A stretch of DNA of 64,000 nucleotides from Streptomyces sp. NBC_00234. Its GTDB lineage: Bacteria; Actinomycetota; Actinomycetes; Streptomycetales; Streptomycetaceae. The notes beneath the pieces were generated by a model. The model worked only from the letters and a program-made list of their open reading frames with translations, was not told where the DNA came from and did no database searches. The translations under genes and the position numbers were made by a program. Shown here piece after piece: positions 48,839 to 57,126 of the stretch. How positions within the stretch are numbered: position 1 is the first letter of the stretch; every line of letters starts with the position of its first letter. The DNA is taken from assembly GCF_036195325.1 (NCBI RefSeq), contig NZ_CP108101.1:3720001-3784000 (forward strand), given 5' to 3'.

Positions 48839-50245
48839 GTGGCCGCGCCCACCCCCACCCCGCCTTCCCCCCGCCGTACCGTCCTCGGCCGCCTTCCTCT
48901 GCCCGAGCGGAACTACGTCGCCGAAGCGCTGCGCACCGAGACCGTCGGCGGCATCATCCTGCTGGTCGCCGCCGTCGCCGCACTGATCTGGGCGAACACC
49001 TTCGCGGGAAGTTACGGATCGGTCAGCCACTACCACTTCGGGCCCGAGGCGCTGGGGCTCAACCTCTCCGTGACGCACTGGGCCGCCGACGGGCTCCTGG
49101 CCATCTTCTTCTTCGTCGCGGGTGTCGAGCTCAAACGTGAACTGGTCGCGGGTGAACTGCGCGACCCGAAGGCCGCCGCGCTTCCGGTCATCGCCGCACT
49201 CTGCGGCATGGCCGTCCCGGCCCTCGTCTACCTCCTGACCGTGGTCCTCGGCGACGGTTCCACGGCCGGCTGGGCGGTCCCCACCGCCACCGACATCGCC
49301 TTCGCGCTCGCCGTCCTCGCGGTCATCGGCACCTCGCTTCCGGCCGCGCTGCGCGCGTTCCTGCTCACCCTCGCCGTGGTCGACGACCTCTTCGCGATCC
49401 TGATCATCGCGGTCTTCTTCACCGACAGCATCGACTTCCTGGCGCTCGGCGGAGCCTTCGTCGGCCTGGCCGTCTTCTACTTCCTGCTGCGGGCCGAGGT
49501 CAGGGGCTGGTACGTCTACGTGCCGCTCGCCCTGGTCATCTGGGGGCTGATGTACAACAGCGGCGTCCACGCGACCATCGCCGGTGTCGCCATGGGCCTG
49601 ATGCTGCGCTGCACGACACGTGAAGGCGAGGCGCACTCCCCCGGCGAGCACATCGAGCACCTGGTCCGCCCGCTGTCGGCCGGTTTCGCCGTACCGCTGT
49701 TCGCTCTCTTCTCCGCCGGCGTCTCCCTCAAGGGCGACGCGCTCGCCGGCGTCTTCACCCAGCCCGAAACGCTCGGTGTCGTCCTCGGCCTGGTCGTCGG
49801 CAAGACGCTCGGCATCTTCGGCGGCACCTGGCTCGCCGCCCGCTTCACCAAGGCGGAGCTCAACAAGGACCTGGCCTGGGCGGACGTCTTCGCCGTCGCC
49901 TCGCTCGCCGGAATCGGCTTCACCGTCTCGCTGCTCATCGGGGAACTCGCGTTCGAGGGCCACGGCGAGACGGTCAACGACATCAAGGCCGCCGTGCTCG
50001 TGGGGTCCCTGATCGCGGCCGTACTCTCCGGTGTACTGCTCAAACTGCGGGTACGCACATACAGAGCCCTCTTCGACGCCGAGGAGCTCGACGAGGACGA
50101 GGACGGCATCCCCGACATCTACGAGCAGGACAATCCGGAGTACCACCTCCGGATGGCCGCGATCCTCGAAAAGAAGGCCGCCGAGCATCGGCGTCTGGCC
50201 CGGGCGGCGGGGGCAACGAGCAGCGAGACGGACAGTCCGGCATGA
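48839..50245 (+). CDS. nhaA: Na+/H+ antiporter NhaA
   Basis: 468 aa from GTG at 48839 with GGAGGTC upstream. Twelve hydrophobic helices. TATDIAFALAVLAVIG holds the conserved Asp equivalent to E. coli Asp133, and LAVVDDLFAILIIAVFF holds the ion-binding Asp pair equivalent to Asp163-Asp164. VFAVASLAGIGFTVSLLIGELAF contains the GFT motif with the region of Lys300. It is longer than E. coli NhaA (388 aa) because of N-terminal Pro/Thr and a charged C-terminal tail (DAEELDEDEDGIPDIYEQDNPEY). Role: electrogenic exchange of external H+ for internal Na+. Followed after 39 nt by the holin-X gene, so likely co-transcribed. Confidence 0.96.
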   Translation: MAAPTPTPPSPRRTVLGRLPLPERNYVAEALRTETVGGIILLVAAVAALIWANTFAGSYGSVSHYHFGPEALGLNLSVTHWAADGLLAIFFFVAGVELKRELVAGELRDPKAAALPVIAALCGMAVPALVYLLTVVLGDGSTAGWAVPTATDIAFALAVLAVIGTSLPAALRAFLLTLAVVDDLFAILIIAVFFTDSIDFLALGGAFVGLAVFYFLLRAEVRGWYVYVPLALVIWGLMYNSGVHATIAGVAMGLMLRCTTREGEAHSPGEHIEHLVRPLSAGFAVPLFALFSAGVSLKGDALAGVFTQPETLGVVLGLVVGKTLGIFGGTWLAARFTKAELNKDLAWADVFAVASLAGIGFTVSLLIGELAFEGHGETVNDIKAAVLVGSLIAAVLSGVLLKLRVRTYRALFDAEELDEDEDGIPDIYEQDNPEYHLRMAAILEKKAAEHRRLARAAGATSSETDSPA

Positions 50246-50284
50246 TCTGACACCGGATGTGTTGAAGAGGAGAGGGAGTCAGGG

Positions 50285-50815
50285 ATGAGCGACCCCGGCA
50301 ACTACGCGGGCAGTGGCGACCGCAGTCTCGGACAGTTGGTCGCTTCGGCGACGGCCGAGATGTCGGCACTGGTGCACGACGAGATCGCACTGGCCAAGGC
50401 CGAAGTACGCCAGGACGTGAAGCGCGGCGTCATCGGCAGTGTGGCGTTCATCGTCACGGGCGTGCTGATTCTGTTCGCGATTCCGGTGCTGAGCTTCGCG
50501 GCGGCGTACGGAATCCACAATCTGGGCCTCGGCCTCGCCTGGTCGTTCCTGATCGTCGGCGGCGCGTTCATCCTGCTGGGAATCCTGCTGGCGCTGTTCG
50601 GCTGGGCCAAGCTGAAGAAGGTCAAGCCGCCGGAGAAGTCGATCGCGTCGGCCAAGCAGACCGCCGCCGTCCTCCAGGGCGTCAAGCCCCACCCCCGTCC
50701 CGAGGTAGTGCCCGGTACGGTCCTTCCGGCCGCCGGCAGCACGATGCTGGACAAGGCCATCGAAAGCGGCCCGGTCCAGGACAAGGCGTCGGCTGTGGCA
50801 CGCTCGTCCACATGA
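50285..50815 (+). CDS. Actinobacterial holin-X / phage_holin_3_6 family membrane protein
   Basis: 176 aa, ATG at 50285. N-terminal amphipathic region SLGQLVASATAEMSALVHDEIALAKAEVRQDVKRG, then two transmembrane helices (VIGSVAFIVTGVLILFAIPVLSFAAAYGI; GLGLAWSFLIVGGAFILLGILLALFGW), then a basic cytoplasmic tail. This is the common chromosomal holin-X family of actinobacteria. Despite the name there is no phage context here and no evidence for lysis. It probably shapes or supports a membrane complex. The next gene overlaps by 4 nt (ATGA), so the two are translationally coupled. Confidence 0.88.
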   Translation: MSDPGNYAGSGDRSLGQLVASATAEMSALVHDEIALAKAEVRQDVKRGVIGSVAFIVTGVLILFAIPVLSFAAAYGIHNLGLGLAWSFLIVGGAFILLGILLALFGWAKLKKVKPPEKSIASAKQTAAVLQGVKPHPRPEVVPGTVLPAAGSTMLDKAIESGPVQDKASAVARSST

Positions 50816-51789
50816 CCGTCCCCGATTCCAGCGCGTCCGGTCCGGCACCAGGCCCCCAGGGCCCGGCCGGTTCCGGCAGTCCCGTACGCCTCGACGGTCC
50901 GTGGATCCACCGGGATGTGGCGGCCAACGGTGCGCGCTTCCACATCGCCGAGCTGGGCGACGGGCCTCTGGTGCTCCTGCTGCACGGCTTCCCGCAGTTC
51001 TGGTGGACGTGGCGCCACCAGATGACCGCGCTCGCCGACGCCGGGTTCCGGGCGGTGGCCATGGACCTGCGCGGGGTCGGCGGCAGCGACCGTACGCCCC
51101 GGGGTTACGACCCCGCCAACCTCGCCCTCGACGTCACCGGCGTGATCCGCTCGCTCGGCGAGCCGGACGCGGCGCTGGTCGGCCACGACCTGGGCGGCTA
51201 TCTCGCCTGGACGGCGGCCGTGATGCGGCCGAAGCTGGTGCGTCGGCTCGTGGTGTCCTCCATGCCGCACCCCCGCCGCTGGCGGTCCTCGATGCTCTCC
51301 GACTTCTCGCAGTCCAGGGCGGGTTCGTACATCTGGGGGTTCCAGCAGCCGTGGCTGCCGGAGCGCCGGCTCGTCGCGGACGACGCGGCCCTCGTGGGCC
51401 GGCTGATCACGGAGTGGGCGGGACCGCGGACCCCGGAGTTCCCCGACGACGAAGCGCTGGACGTCTACCGTCGCGCGATGGCGATCCCGTCGACGGCGCA
51501 CTGCTCGATCGAGCCGTACCGCTGGATGGTGCGTTCCATGGCCCGGCCGGACGGTGTCCAGTTCAACCGGCGGATGAAGCGGCCGGTGCGCGTACCGACG
51601 CTGCATCTGCACGGTTCACTCGATCCGGCGGTCCGTACGCGGAGTTCCGCGGGGTCCGGTGAGTACGTGGAAGCGCCGTACCGTTGGCGACTTTTCGACG
51701 GTCTGGGGCACTTCCCCCACGAGGAGGACCCGGTGGGGTTCTCGACCGAACTCATCAACTGGCTCAAGGATCCCGAGCCCGACCGCTAG
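50812..51789 (+). CDS. Alpha/beta hydrolase, epoxide-hydrolase-like (EphE neighbourhood)
   Basis: 325 aa, start overlapping the holin-X stop codon. Oxyanion motif HGFPQFWWTWRHQ (59-71), nucleophile elbow VGHDLGGYLAW (123-133) with Asp126 rather than Ser, and catalytic His in GLGHFPHEEDP. An Asp nucleophile with HGxP identifies the epoxide hydrolase/haloalkane dehalogenase branch. Mycobacteria have ephE at the same place, beside marP. Likely reaction: hydrolysis of epoxides to diols, detoxifying lipid or xenobiotic epoxides; the substrate is not known. Operon with the holin-X gene. Confidence 0.9.
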   Translation: MTVPDSSASGPAPGPQGPAGSGSPVRLDGPWIHRDVAANGARFHIAELGDGPLVLLLHGFPQFWWTWRHQMTALADAGFRAVAMDLRGVGGSDRTPRGYDPANLALDVTGVIRSLGEPDAALVGHDLGGYLAWTAAVMRPKLVRRLVVSSMPHPRRWRSSMLSDFSQSRAGSYIWGFQQPWLPERRLVADDAALVGRLITEWAGPRTPEFPDDEALDVYRRAMAIPSTAHCSIEPYRWMVRSMARPDGVQFNRRMKRPVRVPTLHLHGSLDPAVRTRSSAGSGEYVEAPYRWRLFDGLGHFPHEEDPVGFSTELINWLKDPEPDR

Positions 51790-51814
51790 CCCGGTGGCAC
51801 GCGTGTCCGACGAA

Positions 51815-51848
51815 CAGCCAATTGCCTGCCGCATAGGCCAATTGGCTG
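51815..51848. repeat. AT-rich 10-bp inverted repeat
   Basis: CAGCCAATTG (51815-51824) and CAATTGGCTG (51839-51848), perfect complements with a 14-nt spacer. Each arm contains CAATTG. It starts 26 nt after the hydrolase stop codon and ends 46 nt before the small open frame. Could be a terminator, or an operator for the small open frame. Confidence 0.7.
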
Positions 51849-51894
51849 ACTCCCGCACGATTACCGACCTTGGGTCACGGGCAGACGTCGGGGT

Positions 51895-52098
51895 ATGGGC
51901 TGGACGCACGACTTCGGTGACGCAGCACGCAACCGCCGCTCGACCGCAACGGTCGGTCCGAGCACTCATGAGGGGGGCGGCCCACAGGGCCGGGTGCACG
52001 ATGTGCATGATTTTCATGATCCCCAGCTTGGAATTCCGCGCATTCTCCGCCGCCGGGCCCGCTGGTTCTCGGCGCGGCTGCGCCATCCCCGTGGATGA
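51895..52098 (+). CDS. Possible small basic protein (weak evidence)
   Basis: 67 aa open frame, ATG at 51895 preceded by CGGGG. Composition is His/Arg/Asp-rich (GRVHDVHDFHDPQLGIPRIL, then RRRARWFSARLRHPRG). About 70% of third positions are G or C, lower than the roughly 90% of real genes here but above random expectation for the 2nd position. I recognise no family. The HDVHDFHD segment could bind metal, but that is speculation. An AT-rich inverted repeat lies just upstream. It may be spurious. Confidence 0.25.
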   Translation: MGWTHDFGDAARNRRSTATVGPSTHEGGGPQGRVHDVHDFHDPQLGIPRILRRRARWFSARLRHPRG

Positions 52099-52123
52099 CG
52101 CAGCCACCTTCTGACGACAGGGC

Positions 52124-52180
52124 CTAGGTCGTGTCCGCGAAGTCTCGTCTGGCCGGCGATACTTTGCGGACACTCCCTAG
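52124..52180. repeat. Palindromic element flanked by CTAG, abutting the marP stop codon
   Basis: CTAG at 52124-52127 and 52177-52180 enclose 49 nt. Inside, GTGTCCGCGAAGT (52131-52143) and ACTTTGCGGACAC (52161-52173) are complementary at 12 of 13 positions (the 13th is a G-U pair in RNA), with a 17-nt loop. The right CTAG supplies the marP stop codon (TAG). It may be simply a marP terminator. The flanking CTAG copies and IS-end-like sequence also fit a short mobile palindrome or the remnant of an insertion sequence. Confidence 0.6.
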
Positions 52181-53376
52181 AGCGCGCAGTTCTGGCTGTC
52201 CACCTGCTGGTTGGCGGTCCGGCCGCGCTCGACGTCCTGGCGGACCTCGTCGGCCGTCAGCGCGTACCCGGTGTCCGGGTCGTCGAGGGACTTGGCGAAC
52301 ACCACTCCGTACACCTTTCCGTCCGGAGTGAGCAGCGGGCCACCGGAGTTGCCCTGCCGCACGGTCGCGTAGAGCGAGTACACATCGCGGCGGACGGTGC
52401 CCCGGTGGTAGATGTCCGGACCGTCGGCGTTGATGCGTCCGCGGACCCGGGCGGACCGTACGTCGTAGGCGCCGTTTTCCGGGAAGCCCGCGACGATCGC
52501 GCTGTCGCCCGTCTCCGCGTCGTCCTCGGTGAAGCGCAGCGGCTTCGCTTCGAGGTCCGGCACGTCCAGTACGGCGATGTCGCGCTGCCAGTCGTAGAGG
52601 ACGACCTTCGCGTCGTACAGCCGTCCCTCGCCGCCGATCTGCACGGTCGGCTCGTCGACTCCGCCGACGACATGGGCGTTGGTCATGACGCGACGGTCGG
52701 AGAACACGAAGCCGGTGCCTTCGAGAACCTTGCCGCAACTGGGCGCCATACCCACGACCTTGACGATGGACTTCTTGGCGCGGGCGGCGACGGGGCTGCC
52801 GGCCAGCGCCGGGTCCGGGGCCTGGACCTCGGTGATGGGCTCGTTGGCGAAGGGACTGAAGACCTGCGGGAAGCCGTTCTGAGCGAGCACCGAGGAGAAG
52901 TCGGTGAACCAGGTGGACGCCTGATCGGGCATCACACGCGAGACGCCGAGGAGGACCTTCGAGTTGCGGACCTCCTTACCGAGCGTCGGCAGGGAGGTGC
53001 CGGCCAGGGCGGAGCCGATCAGCCAGGCGACCAGGAGCATCGCCACCACGTTGACCAGTGAGCCGCCGGTGGCGTCCAGGGCGCGCGCGGGCGACCACGT
53101 GATGTGCCGGCGGAGTCTGTTGCCCAGATGGGTGGTGAACGCCTGGCCCGCGGAGGCACAGACGATCACGATGATGACCGCGACGATCGCGGCCGTGGAA
53201 GAGACCTCGGAGCCGTTGGTCACCTGGTCCCATATGAACGGCAGCAGATAGACGGCGACGAGTCCGCCGCCCAGAAAGCCGATCACCGACAGGATGCCGA
53301 CGACGAAACCCTGGCGGTAGCCGATGACCGCGAACCACACGGCGCCGACCAACAGCAGGATGTCCAGCACGTTCAC
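52177..53376 (-). CDS. marP: MarP-family membrane-anchored periplasmic serine protease
   Basis: 399 aa from GTG at 53376. Residues 1-125 hold four transmembrane helices of a CvpA-like domain (ILLLVGAVWFAVIGYRQGFVVG and following). The trypsin-like domain has His235 (MTNAHVVGG), Asp266 (RDIAVLDV) and Ser344 (QGNSGGPL). Cys214 and Cys397 correspond to the disulfide pair known in M. tuberculosis MarP (Rv3671c), which is needed for acid and oxidative stress resistance. Role by homology: processing of cell-wall hydrolases under acid stress. Mycobacterial order ephE-marP-CoA NUDIX-nth is preserved here. Confidence 0.95.
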   Translation of the reverse strand: MNVLDILLLVGAVWFAVIGYRQGFVVGILSVIGFLGGGLVAVYLLPFIWDQVTNGSEVSSTAAIVAVIIVIVCASAGQAFTTHLGNRLRRHITWSPARALDATGGSLVNVVAMLLVAWLIGSALAGTSLPTLGKEVRNSKVLLGVSRVMPDQASTWFTDFSSVLAQNGFPQVFSPFANEPITEVQAPDPALAGSPVAARAKKSIVKVVGMAPSCGKVLEGTGFVFSDRRVMTNAHVVGGVDEPTVQIGGEGRLYDAKVVLYDWQRDIAVLDVPDLEAKPLRFTEDDAETGDSAIVAGFPENGAYDVRSARVRGRINADGPDIYHRGTVRRDVYSLYATVRQGNSGGPLLTPDGKVYGVVFAKSLDDPDTGYALTADEVRQDVERGRTANQQVDSQNCAL

Positions 53377-53475
53377 CGTCTCTAGCCTCGCAGAATCGTC
53401 ACCTGGCCCGTCATCCGTCCGACGGGGTCCGGGCCGGGCCGGAGCAGCGCAGCACGGGATTGAGCAGTCAGCCTG

Positions 53476-54204
53476 TCATGGGCGCCAGTCGAGCGGCACC
53501 TGTCTGGTCGGGTCCCAGGGACGCTCCCAGCCCGCGTAGTGCAGGATCCGGTCGATCACGCCGGCCGTGAAACCCCAGACGAGAGCGGATTCGACCAGGA
53601 ACGACGGGCCCGGATGGCCGCTGGGATACACGGTGGTCACCCGGTTGGCGGGATCCGTGAGATCCGCCACGGGGACGGTGAAGACCCGGGCGGTCTCGGC
53701 CGGGTCGACGACACCGACCGGGCTCGGTGCCCGCCACCAGCCGAGGACGGGCGTCACCACGAAGCCGCTCACCGGGATGTACAGCCGGGGCAGTACGCCG
53801 AAGATCTGGACGCCCCTCGGATCGAGTCCCGTCTCCTCCTCGGCCTCCCGCAGCGCGGCCCTGAGCGGTCCCGTGGTGGCCGGGTCACCGTCCTCGGGGT
53901 CCAGGGCGCCGCCGGGGAAGGACGGCTGGCCCGCGTGCGAGCGCAGCGAGCTGGAGCGCTTCATGAGGAGCAGCTCCGGGCCGCGCTCTCCCTCGCCGAA
54001 GAGGATCAGGACGGCGGACTGGCGGCCCGCGCCGCTTTCGGGCGGCAGGAAGCGGCTGAGCTGCTGGGGCCGGATGCTCCGCGCCGCGCGGGCGACGGGG
54101 TCGAGCCAGTCGGGCAACCCCTCGGTGGTGACGGGGACCTGGTCGGTGTCGGGCGTGCCGCTCGCCCCGGTCGGAGCGGACCGTGTGCTCTGTGCGTGCG
54201 TCAT
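53476..54204 (-). CDS. CoA pyrophosphatase-type NUDIX hydrolase
   Basis: 242 aa from ATG at 54204 with GGAGGGGG upstream; the open frame to 54603 is a GC artefact. The UPF0035/CoA-specific signature LLMKRSSSLRSHAGQPSFPGG precedes the NUDIX box GGALDPEDGD...LREAEEETGLDP. Other NUDIX families lack that preceding motif, so CoA or acyl-CoA pyrophosphate cleavage (to 3',5'-ADP and phosphopantetheine) is the likely reaction. N-terminal 45 residues are Ser/Thr/Gly-rich. Position between marP and nth matches mycobacterial Rv3672c. Confidence 0.9.
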   Translation of the reverse strand: MTHAQSTRSAPTGASGTPDTDQVPVTTEGLPDWLDPVARAARSIRPQQLSRFLPPESGAGRQSAVLILFGEGERGPELLLMKRSSSLRSHAGQPSFPGGALDPEDGDPATTGPLRAALREAEEETGLDPRGVQIFGVLPRLYIPVSGFVVTPVLGWWRAPSPVGVVDPAETARVFTVPVADLTDPANRVTTVYPSGHPGPSFLVESALVWGFTAGVIDRILHYAGWERPWDPTRQVPLDWRP

Positions 54205-54299
54205 ATGCACCCCCTCCGTTTCACAACGCCTGTCGTCGGCCATTTCGTTCCGGGGCCATTTCGCTCGGTTTCGTGCGGCTCGGGCCGGGTGCCCGTCCC

Positions 54300-55328
54300 T
54301 CATTCGGCCCCGAGGGGCGGTGCCGGTTTGCCCGGGTAGTCGGGCGGGGGGCTGAGGCGCTGGCCCGGGTAGCCGCCCATCTCGTACTTCAGGAGCTTCT
54401 TCGCCTTCTCCGGGTCCGTCTCTCCCTCGCCGTACGAAGGACAGAGCGGGGCGATGGGGCAGGCGCCGCAGGCGGGCTTGCGGGAGTGACAGATGCGGCG
54501 GCCGTGGAAGACGACGCGGTGCGAGAGCATCGTCCACTCGCTCTTCGGGAAGATCGCGGCCACGTCCGCCTCGACCTTCTCCGGGTCCTCCTGGTCGGTC
54601 CACTTCCAGCGGCGCACCAGCCGGCCGAAGTGGGTGTCCACCGTGATGCCGGGGACCCCGAAGGCGTTGCCCAGGACGACGTTGGCGGTCTTGCGGCCCA
54701 CACCGGGCAGCTTCACGAGATCGGCGAGCCGGCCGGGGACCTCGCCGCCGAAGTCGTCCCTGAGCGCGGCCGACAGCCCTATCAGCGACCTGGTCTTGGC
54801 CCGGAAGAAGCCGGTCGGCCGAATGAGCTCTTCCAGTTCTTCGGGGACGGCCGCCGCCATGTCCTCGGGGGTCGGGTAGGCGGCGAACAGCGCGGGAGTG
54901 GTCTGGTTGACCCTCAGGTCGGTGGTCTGCGCCGAGAGCACGGTGGCGACGAGGAGTTCGAAGGGATTCCGGAAGTCCAGCTCCGGATGGGCGTACGGAT
55001 AGATCTCGGCGAGCTCGCGGTTGATCCGGCGGGCGCGGCGGACCATCGCGAGGTGCGATTCCGGTTTCGCCTTCTTCGGGGCCCCGGCCCTCTTCGCCGG
55101 TGCCGCCGACTTCCCCGTCGCCGTCTTCTCTGTCGCCGTCTTCTCCGTCGCCGTCACTGCCTTCGTCGTCTTCACAGCCTTCGTCGCGGGCTTCCCCGCA
55201 GTGGTCTCATCCGGGCGTTTTGTGGCATTTTTGGAGCGACGCGCGAACCGTTCGCCCACAGCGGAATCAGGGCCTTCCGACACCCCATCAGCCCCCTCGA
55301 CCTGCACTCTCACCGGCGTTCTGGACAC
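54300..55328 (-). CDS. nth: Endonuclease III with Lys-rich N-terminal tail
   Basis: 342 aa from GTG at 55328; other GTG codons at 55313 and 55307 (V6 and V8) could start it. The catalytic part (about 92-330) is a normal Nth of about 215-240 aa: [13 protein letters not shown], HhH motif [12 protein letters not shown] with catalytic Lys213, Asp231 in TVDTHFGRL, and a [4Fe-4S] cluster Cys280, Cys287, Cys290, Cys296 (C-x6-C-x2-C-x5-C). Residues about 30-90 are a Lys/Ala/Thr-rich tail ([20 protein letters not shown]), likely a DNA-binding, disordered extension. Reaction: excision of oxidized pyrimidines and AP lyase. Confidence 0.95.
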   Translation of the reverse strand: MSRTPVRVQVEGADGVSEGPDSAVGERFARRSKNATKRPDETTAGKPATKAVKTTKAVTATEKTATEKTATGKSAAPAKRAGAPKKAKPESHLAMVRRARRINRELAEIYPYAHPELDFRNPFELLVATVLSAQTTDLRVNQTTPALFAAYPTPEDMAAAVPEELEELIRPTGFFRAKTRSLIGLSAALRDDFGGEVPGRLADLVKLPGVGRKTANVVLGNAFGVPGITVDTHFGRLVRRWKWTDQEDPEKVEADVAAIFPKSEWTMLSHRVVFHGRRICHSRKPACGACPIAPLCPSYGEGETDPEKAKKLLKYEMGGYPGQRLSPPPDYPGKPAPPLGAE

Positions 55329-55434
55329 CCGGCCAGCCTAGAGCCCGACACTGACATCCGCCCCGGTCACTGCGCATCCGCGCCCAATCGGCCCCCTGCC
55401 GTACGGTCCGGCACGTCCGTGCGTCAAACTGGTT

Positions 55435-55450
55435 TGTGATTGATCGCACT
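55435..55450 (+). promoter_or_regulatory. Crp-like half-site pair upstream of crp
   Basis: TGTGATTGATCGCACT: TGTGA and GCACT in CRP-type spacing (TGTGA-N6-TCACA), or GTG-N8-CAC. The site is 63-78 nt upstream of the crp GTG, so it may serve autoregulation. The match to the Streptomyces Crp consensus is partial. Confidence 0.4.
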
Positions 55451-55512
55451 GTTTTACCGTCCGGCATCATGGGGACCACGGTTCCCTGAACAGGCCGACA
55501 AGGAGAGAACTC

Positions 55513-56187
55513 GTGGACGACGTTCTGCGGCGCGCCCCGCTTTTCGCGGCGCTCGATGACGAGCAGGCCGCGGAGCTCCGCGCCTCGATGAGTGAGGTGA
55601 CCCTCGCGCGCGGAGACGCGCTGTTCCACGAGGGTGACCCGGGTGACCGCCTGTACGTGGTCACCGAGGGCAAGGTGAAGCTCCACCGCACCTCCCCCGA
55701 CGGACGCGAGAACATGCTGGCCGTCCTCGGTCCCGGCGAGCTCATCGGAGAGCTGTCGCTCTTCGACCCGGGCCCGCGCACGGCGACGGCGACGGCCCTG
55801 ACCGAGGTCAAGCTGCTCGGCCTCGGCCACGGCGACCTCCAGCCCTGGCTGAACGCACGCCCCGAGGTGGCCACCGCGCTCCTGCGCGCCGTCGCCCGCC
55901 GGCTGCGCAAGACCAACGACCAGATGTCCGACCTGGTCTTCTCCGACGTGCCGGGCCGTGTCGCCCGTGCGCTCCTCGACCTGTCGCGCCGCTTCGGCGT
56001 GCAGTCGGAGGAGGGCATCCACGTCGTGCACGACCTGACCCAGGAAGAGCTGGCCCAGCTGGTCGGCGCCTCCCGCGAGACGGTCAACAAGGCGCTCGCG
56101 GACTTCGCCGGGCGCGGTTGGCTGCGCCTGGAGGCTCGCGCGGTGATCCTGCTGGACGTGGAGCGGCTGGCGAAGCGCTCGCGCTGA
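55513..56187 (+). CDS. crp: Crp/Fnr-family cAMP receptor protein
   Basis: 224 aa from GTG at 55513 (AAGGAGAG upstream). Cyclic-nucleotide domain 1-115 with phosphate-binding cassette GELIGELSLFDPGPRTATATA (75-95), where Glu80 and Arg89-Thr90 contact cAMP. The long C-helix (116-140) is the dimer interface. The winged HTH has recognition helix SRETVNKALADF (188-199) in the Crp style (RETVxK). In S. coelicolor Crp controls germination, growth and many antibiotic clusters. The same position next to nth occurs in mycobacteria (Rv3676). Convergent with the MBL gene, separated by a hairpin. Confidence 0.97.
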   Translation: MDDVLRRAPLFAALDDEQAAELRASMSEVTLARGDALFHEGDPGDRLYVVTEGKVKLHRTSPDGRENMLAVLGPGELIGELSLFDPGPRTATATALTEVKLLGLGHGDLQPWLNARPEVATALLRAVARRLRKTNDQMSDLVFSDVPGRVARALLDLSRRFGVQSEEGIHVVHDLTQEELAQLVGASRETVNKALADFAGRGWLRLEARAVILLDVERLAKRSR

Positions 56188-56209
56188 CCCCGCACCTGAT
56201 TCGTGCACG

Positions 56210-56237
56210 AAGGGCCCCGCCGGACGGCGGGGCCCTT
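56210..56237. terminator. Bidirectional hairpin between crp and the MBL gene
   Basis: AAGGGCCCCGCCG (56210-56222) and CGGCGGGGCCCTT (56225-56237) are perfect complements; the inner pairs open to form a small loop. It lies 22 nt after the crp stop codon. Confidence 0.8.
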
Positions 56238-56295
56238 CCGCGTTCCCGGCCGCCCGGAGAAGGCTCCTGGAAGGTGCCCTGACCAAACGAGAGCG

Positions 56296-57126
56296 CTAGA
56301 TGAGCCCGTGCTCGCTCAGGTACTCCATCTGGGCCCGCACCGACAGCTCCGCAGCCGGCCACAGGGAGCGGTCCACCTCCGCGTACACGTGGGCCACCAC
56401 CTCCGAGGACGACCGGTGTCCGGCCTCCACGGCCGTCTCCACCTGGGCGAGACGGTGCGCACGGTGGGCGAGATAGAACTCGACCGCCCCCTGGGCGTCC
56501 TCCAGGACCGGGCCGTGGCCCGGAAGGACGGTGTGCACCCCGTCGTCGACCGTCAGCGAGCGCAGCCGCCGCAGCGAGTCCAGATAGTCGCCCAGGCGCC
56601 CGTCCGGGTGCGCCACCATCGAGGTGCCGCGCCCCAGGACGGTGTCGCCGGTCAGCACCGCCCGGTCGGCCGGCAGGTGGAAGCAGAGCGAGTCCGCGGT
56701 GTGCCCGGGCGTCGGCACCACCCGCAGTTCGAGTCCGCCGGTGGTGATCACATCGCCCGCCCCGAGCCCCTCGTCGCCCAGGCGCAGCGCCGCGTCCAGG
56801 GCGCGCACCTTCGTACGGGTCAGCTCGGCGAAGCGCGCCGCGCCCTCCGCGTGGTCGGCGTGGCCGTGGGTGAGGAGGGTGAGCCCGACACGCCGCCCGG
56901 AGCGCTCGACGGCGTCCGTCACCGCCCGCAGATGGGCCTCGTCGAGCGGGCCCGGGTCGATGACGACCGCCAGGTCCGAACCGGGCTCGGCCACGATCCA
57001 GGTGTTGGTGCCGTCCAGCGTCATCGGCGAGGCGTTCGGGGCGAGGACGTTGACCGTACGCGTGGTGGCGGGACCGGAGAGCACTCCGCCCCGCGGCTGC
57101 CCGGGAAGTGCCGCCGCGTCGCTCAT
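56296..57126 (-). CDS. MBL-fold metallo-hydrolase (LACTB2/glyoxalase II-like)
   Basis: 276 aa, ATG at 57126, overlapping the upstream NUDIX stop codon by 4 nt. Metal motif THGHADHAEG (86-95; H-x-H-x-D-H), further ligands in TPGHTADS and TGDTVLG, then VLPGHGP. A C-terminal winged-helix-like part (AEGHRSSSEVVAHVYAEVD...LSVRAQMEYLSEHG) is shared with LACTB2/MBLAC-type enzymes, some of which are RNA endonucleases. The function could be a thioesterase, glyoxalase or nuclease; I cannot decide from sequence. Second gene of the NUDIX-MBL pair, as in mycobacterial Rv3677c. Confidence 0.85.
   Translation of the reverse strand: MSDAAALPGQPRGGVLSGPATTRTVNVLAPNASPMTLDGTNTWIVAEPGSDLAVVIDPGPLDEAHLRAVTDAVERSGRRVGLTLLTHGHADHAEGAARFAELTRTKVRALDAALRLGDEGLGAGDVITTGGLELRVVPTPGHTADSLCFHLPADRAVLTGDTVLGRGTSMVAHPDGRLGDYLDSLRRLRSLTVDDGVHTVLPGHGPVLEDAQGAVEFYLAHRAHRLAQVETAVEAGHRSSSEVVAHVYAEVDRSLWPAAELSVRAQMEYLSEHGLI

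Larger units (their letters stand above)
51790..52176. other. Intergenic region between the hydrolase and marP
   Basis: 387 nt holding two separate inverted repeats (51815-51848 and 52131-52173) and one weak small open frame (51895-52098). Both flanking genes end here, so the region does not need to contain a promoter for either. Its structure is therefore not explained by them. Confidence 0.6.

Noticed and set aside
50285..50815. Holin annotation taken as sign of a prophage
   Set aside because: Holin-X proteins are common chromosomal membrane proteins in actinobacteria; there is no integrase, endolysin, capsid or tail gene and no att-like repeat beside the tRNA.
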